Counted from the stretch's first letter, positions 1-9,165 are shown. The stretch: 64,000 nt of DNA from Bacteroidetes bacterium GWF2_33_38 (GCA_001769505.1 MEOF01000006.1:62001-126000), one strand, 5' to 3'. The notes: a model not told the origin generated them from the letters alone. A program made the numbers and translations.

Positions 1-2
1 CT

Positions 3-227
3 GATTTAAAAGCAAATCAAAACTTTTTAGAACTTCAAGCACAACTCGAAGGAACAGAAAACAGAATCACCGTTGAACGTATGAAATTTAATGATGTGTC
101 GAAAGATTACAACACGTATATCAAGAAATTCCCAAAAAACTTATGGGCAAGCATGTTTAATTTCGAAGCTAAAGAATATTTCAAAGCACAAGAAGGTGCA
201 GAAAAAGCTCCAGAAGTTAAATTTTAA
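3..227 (+). CDS. LemA family protein, C-terminal part (5' end outside window)
   Basis: An open frame enters from the left edge and gives the last 74 residues of a protein. The pattern of an amphipathic helix (NFLELQAQLEGTENRI), then YN.Y...FP.N and an aromatic-rich end (FNFEAKEYFKA), is typical of the C-terminus of LemA proteins. These are membrane-anchored, periplasm-facing helical-bundle proteins of poorly known function. The gene lies 17 bases before a TPM-domain gene, and LemA genes are commonly found beside TPM-domain genes in Bacteroidota, which supports the call. The start and the N-terminal membrane segment lie outside the window. Confidence 0.85.
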   Translation, partial: DLKANQNFLELQAQLEGTENRITVERMKFNDVSKDYNTYIKKFPKNLWASMFNFEAKEYFKAQEGAEKAPEVKF

Positions 228-244
228 CTCTAGAATTATACCTA

Positions 245-685
245 ATGAAAGCTAAAGAATTCTTTACTCAAGAACAAATAGGAGAACTTAAAAATGCTAT
301 TCGCGATGCCGAATTAAATACATCAGGCGAAATACGATTGCATATTGAAGACCACTCTAAAAAGGACGTTTTAGATCGTGCAACGGATATTTTTGCAAAA
401 CTCAACATGCACAAAACAGAACTTCGAAACGGAGTTCTGTTTTATATTGCTGTTACCGACCGCCAATTCGCAATTTTGGGTGATGTTGGAATCAATAAAG
501 TTGTTCCCGAAAATTTTTGGGATAATATAAAAGAAACAATGCTTGCAAAATTTAAAGAAGACAAATTTGCCGAAGGTTTAACAATCGGTATTAATATGGC
601 TGGCGAACAACTTAAAAAATTCTTTCCTTATCAAAAAAATGATGTAAACGAACTTTCTAATGAGATTTCTTTCGGAAAACAGTAG
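245..685 (+). CDS. TPM domain protein, soluble (YgcG/DUF477-like)
   Basis: The 146-residue product is nearly all one TPM domain (about residues 5-135). It carries the family features FFTQEQIGELKNAIRDAE, SGEIRLHIE and FAILGDVGIN. No signal peptide or membrane segment is visible, so this copy should be cytoplasmic or anchored through partners. TPM domains occur in thylakoid, phosphatase-like and membrane-stress proteins; the biochemical role in bacteria is not settled. It lies between lemA and a second, membrane-bound TPM gene, so the three probably form one operon and act together at the envelope (inference). Confidence 0.85.
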   Translation: MKAKEFFTQEQIGELKNAIRDAELNTSGEIRLHIEDHSKKDVLDRATDIFAKLNMHKTELRNGVLFYIAVTDRQFAILGDVGINKVVPENFWDNIKETMLAKFKEDKFAEGLTIGINMAGEQLKKFFPYQKNDVNELSNEISFGKQ

Positions 686-778
686 CAAAAATTAGTATTT
701 GAAATTTGTCAATTTTTAATAAAATTTTAAGACGAACGTATCAAAACTTGAGCATATAAACACCTTAAAAACAATCGG

Positions 779-1525
779 ATGAAAAAATATACAGTATTAT
801 TTATTTCTCTTTTTATATCTTTTATTGCTCTATCGCAGAATATTCCTGAAAAACAAAATCCCCCCAGATTGGTTAACGATTTCGCAGATATTTTGACCGA
901 TTCAGAAGAGCAACAACTCGAAGCCAAACTGGTTGCTTTTGATAATGAAACATCAGTACAAATCGTAATTGTAACAGTAAATTCGCTTGACGGACAAGAC
1001 AAGGCGATGTATGCTTATACACTTGGAGAGGAATGGAAAGTTGGACAAGAAAAATTTGATAATGGAATTGTTGTTCTAGTAAAACCGAAAACTTCAGATT
1101 CAAAAGGGGAAGCTTTTATTGCAACCGGATATGGAGTAGAACCATTAATCCCCGATGCTACTGCAAAAGAGATTGTCGAAAATGAAATGATTCCTAATTT
1201 CAAAAACAACGATATTTATTTAGGAATTGAATCGGCAACAAATACGTTAATTTCTTTGACTAAGAAAGAATTCTCGTCTGACGAGTACAAAATGAAAAGT
1301 TCGTCAAATACCAAAACGACAGCCATCATAATTTTTATCATTATAGTTATTATCGCAAGTATGTTGTTTAAAAATCGTGGCGGAGGACGCATGGGGGGAA
1401 TAGGAACTGGAGCAGTATTTTTTGGAGGAACAGGCGGTTTTAGTAGTTTTTCAAGTGGTGGCGGAAGTTTTGGAGGTTTCGGAGGAGGAAGCTTTGGTGG
1501 AGGTGGTGCAGGAGGAAGTTGGTAA
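779..1525 (+). CDS. Secreted/membrane TPM domain protein with glycine-rich tail
   Basis: 248 residues: a signal peptide (about 1-20, ending SFIALSQN), a TPM domain (about 27-165, beginning RLVNDFADIL), a hydrophobic segment of about 18 residues near 181-199, and a C-terminal tail of about 48 residues that is mostly Gly, Ser and Phe and ends GGAGGSW. This is the layout of YgcG-type proteins: the TPM domain faces the periplasm and the glycine-rich tail follows the membrane span. It is the third gene of the lemA-TPM-TPM group. The tail is low complexity and may vary in length between strains. Confidence 0.88.
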   Translation: MKKYTVLFISLFISFIALSQNIPEKQNPPRLVNDFADILTDSEEQQLEAKLVAFDNETSVQIVIVTVNSLDGQDKAMYAYTLGEEWKVGQEKFDNGIVVLVKPKTSDSKGEAFIATGYGVEPLIPDATAKEIVENEMIPNFKNNDIYLGIESATNTLISLTKKEFSSDEYKMKSSSNTKTTAIIIFIIIVIIASMLFKNRGGGRMGGIGTGAVFFGGTGGFSSFSSGGGSFGGFGGGSFGGGGAGGSW

Positions 1526-1588
1526 ATAAATTTTCTACATTTTTAGATTTTGTGTAATTTTGTATAATTATTAAAAAAATAAACAATT

Positions 1589-2443
1589 ATGTGCGGAACA
1601 TGCGGATGCGGCGACGATTCAGTAAAAATTACTAAGCCGGGAGAAAAACACACTCACGAACATACTCACAGTCATAAACATGCCGATGGTCATGCACACG
1701 ACCATGAACACATACACTCGCATCATCATGATGAGCATCATACACATGACCATGAACATCCACATAGTCACGACCACAACCATGATCATTCACATAGTCA
1801 TGAAATTAATCTAGAGATAGATATTTTAAAGAAGAATAATCTTTTAGCCGAACGAAATAGAGGTTATTTTGAAGCAAAAAACATATTTGCATTAAACTTA
1901 GTAAGTTCGCCTGGGTCTGGAAAAACAAGCCTTCTAGAACGAACAATTAAAGATTTAGGTAAAGAAATAAAATTATTCGTAATCGAAGGCGATCAACAAA
2001 CATTGAACGATGCTGAAAGGATAATGAAAGCTGGTGCTCCGGCAATTCAAATCAATACTGGAAATGGTTGTCATTTAGATGCAGATATGATAAATAAAGC
2101 CAGTAAGCAGCTTAACATACACGATAATTCAGTTTTGATAATCGAAAATGTTGGAAATTTAGTATGCCCATCAATGTTTGATTTAGGAGAATCGAAGCGA
2201 GTTGTTGTGATTAGCACAACCGAAGGCGAAGATAAACCATTAAAATATCCGTACATGTTCCAATCGTCAGACATTTGCATCATTAATAAAATTGACCTTT
2301 TACCTTATGTTGATTTCAATATAGCCAAAGCAAAAGAGTATGCAATGAAAGTAAATCATCATTTAGAATTCTTCGAAGTATCAGTAAAAACAGGCGAAGG
2401 AATGGATAATTGGTACAAATGGCTCAAAAAAAACATTAAGTAG
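1589..2443 (+). CDS. hypB: Hydrogenase/urease nickel incorporation GTPase HypB
   Basis: 284 residues. The N-terminus MCGTCGCG is the CxxCxC high-affinity nickel motif of HypB. Residues 21-71 hold 26 histidines, a metal-storage stretch as in histidine-rich HypB. The SIMIBI GTPase domain follows, with P-loop SSPGSGKT (106-113), EGDQQT, the metal-site motif NTGNGCHLD (Cys161, His162) and NKID (233-236). HypB loads Ni(II) into [NiFe] hydrogenase, usually with HypA. No hydrogenase, hypA or other hyp gene is in the window; the next gene is yqgE, 5 bases downstream. A TAATTTTG box at 1555-1562 could be its promoter -7 element, but no well-spaced -33 TTG is present. Confidence 0.95.
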   Translation: MCGTCGCGDDSVKITKPGEKHTHEHTHSHKHADGHAHDHEHIHSHHHDEHHTHDHEHPHSHDHNHDHSHSHEINLEIDILKKNNLLAERNRGYFEAKNIFALNLVSSPGSGKTSLLERTIKDLGKEIKLFVIEGDQQTLNDAERIMKAGAPAIQINTGNGCHLDADMINKASKQLNIHDNSVLIIENVGNLVCPSMFDLGESKRVVVISTTEGEDKPLKYPYMFQSSDICIINKIDLLPYVDFNIAKAKEYAMKVNHHLEFFEVSVKTGEGMDNWYKWLKKNIK

Positions 2444-2448
2444 TTTTC

Positions 2449-3036
2449 ATGAATTTAGAGTTCGACATATTTAAAATAAATCACAACAATATAGAACTAA
2501 AACAAGGACGAATTCTTGTTTCTGGTCCTTTTTTACACGATATTTATTTTAGCCGTTCTGTAGTTATATTAACCGAACACAATGAAAAAGGAACTGTTGG
2601 TTTTGTATTGAACAAACCGCTAGAAGTTAGTTTAAACGACCTAATTGAGGATTTTCCTGATTTTAATGCACGTATTTCAATGGGTGGTCCAGTAAATGCT
2701 GACACCATTCATGTATTACACAAATTAGGCAGTCTTGTTCCAGACAGTGTACACGTTATAGACGATATTTTTTGGGGTGGTGATTTTGATGTAATAAAAT
2801 CACTCATTTCGAAAAATCAGGTTTTGCCAAATGAAATATTATTTTTTCTAGGATACTCAGGCTGGACAACGAATCAGTTAGATAAGGAAATTCAAGAAGA
2901 TTCGTGGTTGGTAACTGAATTGTCGTCGAAAGAAATTATGTCATTCAATAAAAAAATTTGGACCAATACGCTCAAAAAACTCGACAACAAATACAAAATG
3001 TGGGAAAACTTTCCCGAAAATCCGAGCATGAATTAA
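2449..3036 (+). CDS. YqgE/AlgH family protein
   Basis: 195 residues of the YqgE/AlgH (DUF179) fold. The diagnostic N-terminal block is present: GRILVSGPFLHD, then VVILTEHNEKGTVGFVLNKP at about residues 37-56. MGGPV and the FFLGYSGWTTNQLDKE block follow further on. The molecular role of the family is not known; AlgH was named for an alginate-regulation phenotype in Pseudomonas. It starts 5 bases after hypB and is probably co-transcribed with it. No signal peptide, so it should be cytoplasmic. Confidence 0.92.
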   Translation: MNLEFDIFKINHNNIELKQGRILVSGPFLHDIYFSRSVVILTEHNEKGTVGFVLNKPLEVSLNDLIEDFPDFNARISMGGPVNADTIHVLHKLGSLVPDSVHVIDDIFWGGDFDVIKSLISKNQVLPNEILFFLGYSGWTTNQLDKEIQEDSWLVTELSSKEIMSFNKKIWTNTLKKLDNKYKMWENFPENPSMN

Positions 3037-3080
3037 GCTTGTCGAAATATTTATAAATTAACAATTTTTATTTTATTTTC

Positions 3081-3674
3081 ATGAGTGAATTTTGGGACAG
3101 CAGATACAGTACCAACGAATATATTTACAGCAAAAATCCAAACCAGTATTTTAAAGAAAAAATCGACTCGCTTTCAGTCGGAAATATTCTATTAATTGCT
3201 GAAGGAGAAGGGCGAAATGCTGTTTATGCAGCCAAAAAAGGTTGGCACGCAACAGCTCTTGATAATAGCAAAGTAGCTAGAGAAAAAGCGTTAAAACTTG
3301 CTAAAGAAAACATGGTCGAAATCGAATACATTTCAAAATCGTACAAGCATTTTGAATTTATAGAAAATTCGTATGATGCAATAGCGATTATCAATTTTCA
3401 TATACCATCGAACGAACGAAAGCGTATGCATGAGAAAATGTGCAACGCCTTACGATTTGGTGGGCACTTAATCATTCATAGTTGTAATAAACGACAAATT
3501 AATTATGGTTCCGGTGGACCAAAAGATGTAGATATTCTATATGATGTTAAAGATATTTTGGAAGATTTTTCTGAATTAAAAACAATCGAAGCTTACGAAA
3601 AAATAATTGAACTTGACGAAGGAAATCTACACAAAGGCAAAGCAGAAATTATCAGATATTTTGGTGTAAAGTAA
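3081..3674 (+). CDS. Class I SAM-dependent methyltransferase (TehB-like)
   Basis: 197 residues. The N-terminus FWDSRYSTNEYIYSKNPNQY matches the TehB/thiopurine-type entry segment. SAM motif I is ILLIAEGEGRNAVYAAKKGW (about 36-55), followed by the acidic LDNS that would bind the ribose. The C-terminal part contains YDVKDILEDFSEL and a conserved-looking GNLHKGKAEIIRYFG. Substrate is unknown; relatives act on tellurite, thiols or small molecules. It has its own intergenic spacing of 44 bases after yqgE and may still belong to that transcript. Confidence 0.82.
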   Translation: MSEFWDSRYSTNEYIYSKNPNQYFKEKIDSLSVGNILLIAEGEGRNAVYAAKKGWHATALDNSKVAREKALKLAKENMVEIEYISKSYKHFEFIENSYDAIAIINFHIPSNERKRMHEKMCNALRFGGHLIIHSCNKRQINYGSGGPKDVDILYDVKDILEDFSELKTIEAYEKIIELDEGNLHKGKAEIIRYFGVK

Positions 3675-4012
3675 TTAGAAAACGCAGATGAAAAAACATG
3701 TTGCAATATGTATTGTTTTTTAGTCTTTTATCCGTAAAAAAGTAAGGTTTATCTAATTTAATTAGCAATAAGTCGTGAAAAATGTTGAATTAATCAAAAG
3801 AAAAACATTAATAGATTTTGAAAATAATTCAACGAAAAAAGCATAAGCTAAATACTTGACTATTTGACATTTAAGTAAGTTGGATTCGATTCGCTTTTCT
3901 CAGCAAAATTTATTTATTTTAACAAAGATTATTTAACTTGCGAGATTAATACAATATATTTAATGTATTGTAGATTTAAATCTTAGTTTTTCTTTATTTA
4001 AAAAATATCAAT
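3675..4012. other. AT-rich intergenic region, upstream of the T9SS protein gene
   Basis: No open frame with coding character is visible. Just upstream of the next gene are a short inverted repeat with 7-base arms (3950-3956 and 3966-3972) and a 12-base palindrome AGATTTAAATCT (3972-3983). These could be a regulatory site or the 5' leader of the gene at 4013. I see no clear TAnnTTTG promoter. Confidence 0.5.
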
Positions 4013-5590
4013 ATGGTAAAGTGGAGTTTTATTCTATCAATTGTATTATTCTCATCAATAGTTGTAAACGCACAAACTTATATATCAGATAATTATGCAT
4101 CGATAGGAGATACCGTATATTTAACAAAATGTGAATTAAATTCTGAGAATAATTACGATACAAGCGGATCAAATTTTACTTGGGATTTTTCAAATGTTGT
4201 TGGACAAAGTCAAGATAGAATTTTGTTTAAAAATCCAACACAAACGGGATTTACAATTTTGCAATATCCATATATTTTTAATTCAAATAATGTAAATTTA
4301 GCATCAAGCGATGGCAAAACTATTGCTATTGGAGGAATTCAACAAACCAATGTAAATAATTATTTAAAAAAAACAACTTCATCTGTTGAGCAACGAGCAA
4401 GTTCATTTGATTTAAGCATAAACGGAACAAGTTTATCAATCAAAAACACCTTTACATCAGCTGATGTTTTGTATAAATTTCCAATAAATTATGGAAATAT
4501 TGATAGTTCAAATGCTGAATATTCTATTTATATTCCAGGGAATATTTATTTTAGACAAACTATTTTGAAAAGAAAAAACTCGGTTGATGGAACTGGAACT
4601 TTAATTACACCTTATGGAACATTTTCCGATGTTTTAAGAATGATTTCAACCGTAAATCAAAGCGATACAATTGCAATAGCAGGAACTGGAATAAAATATG
4701 AATATAATTATAGGGAACTATTATGGTTTTCGGCTTCAAAAAAATATCCTGTAATGATTGTAAAACAAACATTAATTGGAAATTCTTATATAACTGATCA
4801 AATTCAATATTTAGATACTCAGCAATTTTTTCAGCCTGAAGCCCTATTTGCATATGTTCCTCTTTCTCCAAGCATTGGAGATACTGTCCAATTTCAAAAC
4901 TTAAGTTCAAACGCCTATGAATTTTTGTGGGATTTTGATGATATTTCGAGTGGTTCATTAAACACTAGTTCAGAAATAAATCCAACACATATTTTCAATT
5001 CGGCTGATACGTTTAATGTAAAATTGATTTCTACAAATGGCAGTTTGCATGATACAATTGCATTACCTATACTTGTAAATTCTGGATTAAGCCCCATCGC
5101 AAATTTCAATAGCTCTGAAAGTAATATATGTCAATCAAATTCAATTATTTATACTGACGAAAGTGAAAACGCTTCATTTTATCAATGGACTTTTGAAGGA
5201 GGAATACCTTCGGTTTCATTCGAACAGAATCCAAATCCAATTTTATATTTGAATAGTGGTTTTTTTATTGCAAAACTGAAAGTTTCCAATTCAAATGGAG
5301 TAGATTCATTAATCCAAGAAATTCAAGTGATTAATTGCTTAAATCAAGAAAATTTGAATGATAAATCTATTGAAATTTCAGTCAATAATAGCAATAAAAG
5401 CATCTCAATTTCAGGCGTTGAAGGTCGTCTAATTACATATATTCTCAGCATTGACGGAAAAATAGTGGAATCGGAAATTATTAATTCTGGAAATAACAAT
5501 ATTAACATTTCAAAACTTAATAAGGGCGTTTACATATTTTACATGTTGTATAAAAACAATCTCATTACAAAAAAAATTGTAATAGAATAG
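4013..5590 (+). CDS. Secreted PKD-domain protein with T9SS C-terminal sorting domain
   Basis: 525 residues with a signal peptide (about 1-20, ending VVNAQT). Residues about 20-270 form a beta-rich region I cannot assign. Two PKD-like domains follow, near 275-352 (FLWDFDD, then THIFNSADTFNVKLIS) and 362-440 (YQWTFEGG, then FIAKLKVSN). The last 75 residues are a type A sorting domain, with ITYILSIDGKIVES, then NISKLNKGVYIFYM and a final TKKIVIE, as in Por secretion-system tails. The protein should be exported by Sec, then moved across the outer membrane by the type IX system and anchored or released. Its surface function is unknown; PKD domains usually mediate binding. Confidence 0.87.
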   Translation: MVKWSFILSIVLFSSIVVNAQTYISDNYASIGDTVYLTKCELNSENNYDTSGSNFTWDFSNVVGQSQDRILFKNPTQTGFTILQYPYIFNSNNVNLASSDGKTIAIGGIQQTNVNNYLKKTTSSVEQRASSFDLSINGTSLSIKNTFTSADVLYKFPINYGNIDSSNAEYSIYIPGNIYFRQTILKRKNSVDGTGTLITPYGTFSDVLRMISTVNQSDTIAIAGTGIKYEYNYRELLWFSASKKYPVMIVKQTLIGNSYITDQIQYLDTQQFFQPEALFAYVPLSPSIGDTVQFQNLSSNAYEFLWDFDDISSGSLNTSSEINPTHIFNSADTFNVKLISTNGSLHDTIALPILVNSGLSPIANFNSSESNICQSNSIIYTDESENASFYQWTFEGGIPSVSFEQNPNPILYLNSGFFIAKLKVSNSNGVDSLIQEIQVINCLNQENLNDKSIEISVNNSNKSISISGVEGRLITYILSIDGKIVESEIINSGNNNINISKLNKGVYIFYMLYKNNLITKKIVIE

Positions 5591-5712
5591 AAGTTTTAAG
5601 CATTCTCAAAAGATTATTTTGTAAGAATCCGCATCGCTCTTTCGTTTTTGATGAGCAAGATTAAAATGTATTTCTTATCTTTGTTTCGATTCATCTATTT
5701 AGAAGTTTTAAA

Positions 5713-6834
5713 ATGAAATTTGCTGAAATTATTGGACAAGAAGCAAGCAAAAAAAGATTGATTAAATCGGTAAAAGATAATCGAATTAGTCATGCTCAAC
5801 TATTTTTGTCAAGCGAAGGCTCTGGAGCTTTACCTTTGGCAATTGCATATGCTCAATATATTTCATGCGAAAACAAACAAGAAAACGACTCTTGTGGAAT
5901 TTGCAAATCGTGCATCAAATATCAAAAATTAGTTCATCCCGACCTACATTTTGTTTTTCCAATTGTAAAAACTACCAAAAAAAGCATTTGTGATAATTAT
6001 TTGATTGAGTGGCGAGATTTTTTCATGAAACAATCGTATTTTTCATTACAACAGTGGCTCGAAAACATTGAAGCAGATAATAAACAAGGGTTAATCTATT
6101 CGGAAGAAAGCAATGAAATTCTTAAAAAATTGAGTTTCAAAACTTTTGAATCTGACTACAAAATTATGATTATTTGGCTTCCCGAAAAAATGCACACTAC
6201 TGGAGCTAATAAATTATTAAAAATATTAGAAGAACCTTACGATAAAACCATCTTTTTGCTTGTCGCCGAAGATGTTGGTCAAATGTTACAAACAATTATT
6301 TCGAGAACTCAGCTTATCAAAATTCCAACCATCAGCAAGGAAGATGTTAACGAATTTTTGGTACAAAAAATTCAGTTAGATAAAACTACAGCTTTAAATT
6401 TGGCAATTTTATCAGAAGGCAATATCGTAACTGCTCTTAAACTGATAAATTCGACTGAAGAAATCAATGTGAATTTTCAACTTTTTGTTAAAATAATGAG
6501 GTTGACTTATACCAGAAACATTGCAGAGATAAATCAGTTTACCGAAGAAATCAGTAAACGCGGACGCGAAAGACAAAAAAGTTTTTTAACCTATTCTATT
6601 CAAATGTTGCGAAATAACTTCATTCTGAATCAGAAAACTGGTCAAGAAATTCCTCTGACAAGCGACGAAACTGATTTTTCGAAAAAATTCAATGTATTTA
6701 TTTCATCAAATAACATAGCTTCGATAAACGAAGAGTTCTCAAAAGCATATTATCATATCGAAAGAAATGGGAATTCACGATTTATTTTTTTAGATTTAGC
6801 TTTAAAACTCACTAAATTATTGAAACAGAACTAA
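5713..6834 (+). CDS. holB: DNA polymerase III subunit delta'
   Basis: 373 residues. It has the AAA+ clamp-loader layout: FAEIIGQEASKKRL at the start, a Walker A region degenerated to SEGSGAL (34-40) with no lysine, four zinc cysteines (52, 61, 64, 67), then LLKILEEP and ISRTQLIKI, the SRT motif that supplies the arginine finger. Loss of the P-loop lysine is expected because delta' does not hydrolyse ATP; it distinguishes this protein from DnaX. It loads the sliding clamp with delta and tau/gamma. A TATCTTTG box at 5676-5683 is a likely -7 element. holB, a PSP1 gene and gldH adjoin one another in many Bacteroidota. Confidence 0.93.
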   Translation: MKFAEIIGQEASKKRLIKSVKDNRISHAQLFLSSEGSGALPLAIAYAQYISCENKQENDSCGICKSCIKYQKLVHPDLHFVFPIVKTTKKSICDNYLIEWRDFFMKQSYFSLQQWLENIEADNKQGLIYSEESNEILKKLSFKTFESDYKIMIIWLPEKMHTTGANKLLKILEEPYDKTIFLLVAEDVGQMLQTIISRTQLIKIPTISKEDVNEFLVQKIQLDKTTALNLAILSEGNIVTALKLINSTEEINVNFQLFVKIMRLTYTRNIAEINQFTEEISKRGRERQKSFLTYSIQMLRNNFILNQKTGQEIPLTSDETDFSKKFNVFISSNNIASINEEFSKAYYHIERNGNSRFIFLDLALKLTKLLKQN

Positions 6835-6848
6835 AATTTATACCTTTG
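6820..6848 (+). promoter_or_regulatory. Bacteroidota-type promoter for ricT-gldH
   Basis: TTG at 6820-6822, an 18-base spacer, and TACCTTTG at 6841-6848 match the TTG / TAnnTTTG pattern of the Bacteroidota primary sigma factor. It overlaps the end of holB. Transcription would start near 6855, so the reading-frame TTG at 6855 is unlikely to be the start codon and ATG 6864 is preferred. Confidence 0.65.
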
Positions 6849-6863
6849 TGAAAATTGAGAAAA

Positions 6864-7988
6864 ATGGATAAGTATATTTGTTATACAAGAGGTTGTGCTA
6901 AGATTGATGAGAAAATAGAAGATTCGTGCTTGTCAGGAGGTTGTAATAAATTAAATGTTCACGACTGGCTCAAAGGCATTCCTGAATCACCAAGTTCTAT
7001 TTCAAATGTAGTTGAAATTCGATTTAAAAATATTAGAAAAGCATATTATCAAAACGTAAATAATTTAGTTTTAAACATTGGTGATTTAGTTGCTGTAGAA
7101 GCATCTCCAGGTCATGATATTGGAATTGTTTCGTTAACCGGAGAGCTTGTAAAAAAACAATTGAAAAAAAATAATATAGATCCCGACAAACAAGAACTTA
7201 AGAAAGTTTATCGTTACGCTCGTAGCACAGATATTGATAAATGGAAGGAAGCGATGGCGTTAGAAATTCCAACCATGTTGAGATCACGAAAAATAGTAGA
7301 GCAATACAAATTACATATGAAAGTTAGCGATGTCGAATATCAAGGCGACAAAACAAAAGCTATTTTTTATTATATTGCCGACGAACGTGTCGATTTTAGA
7401 GAACTCATTAAAGCCTTAGCCGAAGAATTTAAAATTCGGGTAGAAATGCGACAAATTGGTGCTCGCCAAGAAGCAGGTCGAATTGGAGGAATAGGTCCAT
7501 GCGGAAGAGAACTTTGTTGTACAAATTGGTTAACAAGTTTTGTCTCGGTAACAACCACTTCAGCTCGTCATCAAGAATTATCGCTAAATCCGGTTAAATT
7601 AGCAGGACAGTGCAGTAAACTTAAATGTTGCTTAAATTACGAACTCGACAGCTACCTCGATGCTATAAAAGATTTTCCGAACACAGCACTAGCAATTGAA
7701 ACAAAAGACGGAACAGCCTATCACCAAAAAACCGATGTTTTTAAAAGGCTCTTGTGGTATTCGTTCGACAGAAATAACGCCATGAACATGGTTGCAGTTC
7801 CTGTTGATAGAGTGAAAGAAATTATTTTGCAAAACAAAAAAGGCATAAAAGTCGATAAACTGGTTATTGAAGAAGAGAAAAAAGAACAAAAAATGGACTA
7901 TCAAAATGTTGTAGGACAGGAAAGTATTACTCGTTTCGACGAAAAAAAGAAATCAACTAAAAACCGAAATAAAAAAAGACCTCAATAG
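6864..7988 (+). CDS. ricT: PSP1 domain protein, RicT (YaaT)-like
   Basis: 374 residues from ATG 6864; a TTG 9 bases earlier is in frame but lies at the predicted transcription start. A cysteine-rich N-terminus (Cys6, 11, 22, 27) leads into the PSP1 domain, with GDLVAVEASPGHDIGIVSLT, IGARQEAGRIGGIGPCGREL, CCTNW and GQCSKLKCCLNYE. The clustered cysteines match those of RicT, which with RicA and RicF carries Fe-S clusters and supports RNase Y and sporulation in Bacillus. Its role in Bacteroidota is unproven. The C-terminal tail (about 335-374) is lysine-rich and probably disordered. gldH starts directly after the stop codon. Confidence 0.85.
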   Translation: MDKYICYTRGCAKIDEKIEDSCLSGGCNKLNVHDWLKGIPESPSSISNVVEIRFKNIRKAYYQNVNNLVLNIGDLVAVEASPGHDIGIVSLTGELVKKQLKKNNIDPDKQELKKVYRYARSTDIDKWKEAMALEIPTMLRSRKIVEQYKLHMKVSDVEYQGDKTKAIFYYIADERVDFRELIKALAEEFKIRVEMRQIGARQEAGRIGGIGPCGRELCCTNWLTSFVSVTTTSARHQELSLNPVKLAGQCSKLKCCLNYELDSYLDAIKDFPNTALAIETKDGTAYHQKTDVFKRLLWYSFDRNNAMNMVAVPVDRVKEIILQNKKGIKVDKLVIEEEKKEQKMDYQNVVGQESITRFDEKKKSTKNRNKKRPQ

Positions 7989-8450
7989 ATGAAACTTTTT
8001 ATTTATATCATATTATTGCTATTTTTTTTCACTTCATGCGATACAAATTTAGTGTTTGAAAAATACGAAAAAATTCCTGACATGACATGGAATAAGGAAA
8101 ACATTATAAAAATTGAAGTGAATATTGATGATACCGTAAGTTTGCATAATGTATATATAAACATCAGAAATACAGGACAATACAAGTATAGCAACTTATA
8201 CATTTTCATGAAAGCAGAAGGTGTAAGCAACTCGTTTGAAGATACAATTGACTGTATATTAGCCGATGACAGCGGTCGCTGGCTTGGTGATGGACTTGGA
8301 GATTTGTGGGATAGCCAATATCTTATCCGACAAAACGTTAGATTTCCTAACGCAGGAAAATATACATTTCACTTACAACAAGGAATGCGAGACGATTTGC
8401 TCGAAGATGTTTCTGACGTTGGAATAAGCATCGAAAAATCAATCAAATAA
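7989..8450 (+). CDS. gldH: Gliding motility lipoprotein GldH
   Basis: 153 residues. A lipoprotein signal ends at Cys17 (LLLFFFTSC). The mature part has the GldH pattern: DMTWNKENIIKIEVNIDDT, then NVYINIRNTGQYKYSNLYIF, SGRWLGDGLGDLWDSQ and FPNAGKYTFHLQQGMRDD. GldH is a periplasm-facing lipoprotein needed for gliding and linked to type IX secretion in Flavobacterium; it is also kept in non-gliding members. It begins on the base after the ricT stop, so the two are translated from one message. With the T9SS-tailed protein at 4013 it indicates a T9SS-bearing organism. Confidence 0.92.
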   Translation: MKLFIYIILLLFFFTSCDTNLVFEKYEKIPDMTWNKENIIKIEVNIDDTVSLHNVYINIRNTGQYKYSNLYIFMKAEGVSNSFEDTIDCILADDSGRWLGDGLGDLWDSQYLIRQNVRFPNAGKYTFHLQQGMRDDLLEDVSDVGISIEKSIK

Positions 8451-8460
8451 ATCATATTTC

Positions 8461-9165
8461 GTGGGAAAAGGAAAATTACAACGATTTGCTGAATTGTCGT
8501 CGTATGACAAAGTTTTTCAACCAAGCTTCGATGAACTGCTCAATGCCGATTTTACATACAAAGGAGATTGGAAAAATAAAGTTTTCAAAAATAACAACCC
8601 GATTGTGCTGGAGCTGGGCTGTGGCAAAGGAGAATATGCAATTAATCTTGCTCAAACATTTCCTGAAAAAAACTTCTTGGGTGTCGATATTAAAGGAGCA
8701 AGAATGTGGAAAGGAGCTAAATATGTTTCAGAAAATAAAATCAATAATGTAAGTTTTCTCCGCACATTCATTGAATTTACTCCATCGTGTTTTGAAAAGC
8801 ATGAAATCGACGAAATTTGGATTACCTTCCCCGATCCTCAACTCAAGCAAAGAAGAGCAAAAAAACGACTTACATCGTCGGTGTTTTTAAGCAAATATAA
8901 AGAGTTTTTGGTAACCAATGGAACTATTCACCTTAAAACCGATAGTCGCGAACTTTACGACTATACAATGGCTCTTATCAAACATAATAACTTACCTCTT
9001 TTTGAACATACACACGATTTGTATTCTTCAACACTTGTAAATGAAATACTTTCAATCCGCACTTTTTACGAAACCATGTTTCTTAACGAAAACAAAAAAA
9101 TAACTTATATAAAGTTTGGATTAGGAAAGGTTGAAAATATTGAAGAACCACCGGAAGAAAGCTAG
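8461..9165 (+). CDS. trmB: tRNA (guanine-N7-)-methyltransferase
   Basis: 234 residues from a GTG start. The SAM-binding motif VLELGCGKGEYA is at 49-60, with the acidic end GVDIKGARMW, and the TrmB signature ITFPDPQLKQRRAKKR is at 121-136. It makes m7G46 in the tRNA variable loop. The GTG start is chosen because the next methionine is far inside the fold and the MGKGKLQRFAEL start matches the family. It follows gldH by 10 bases and closes the ricT-gldH-trmB run. Confidence 0.94.
   Translation: MGKGKLQRFAELSSYDKVFQPSFDELLNADFTYKGDWKNKVFKNNNPIVLELGCGKGEYAINLAQTFPEKNFLGVDIKGARMWKGAKYVSENKINNVSFLRTFIEFTPSCFEKHEIDEIWITFPDPQLKQRRAKKRLTSSVFLSKYKEFLVTNGTIHLKTDSRELYDYTMALIKHNNLPLFEHTHDLYSSTLVNEILSIRTFYETMFLNENKKITYIKFGLGKVENIEEPPEES

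Noticed and set aside
1603-1804. His-rich tandem repeat as a possible non-coding repeat array
   Set aside because: The repeats are CAT/CAC codons of the HypB histidine stretch in frame.
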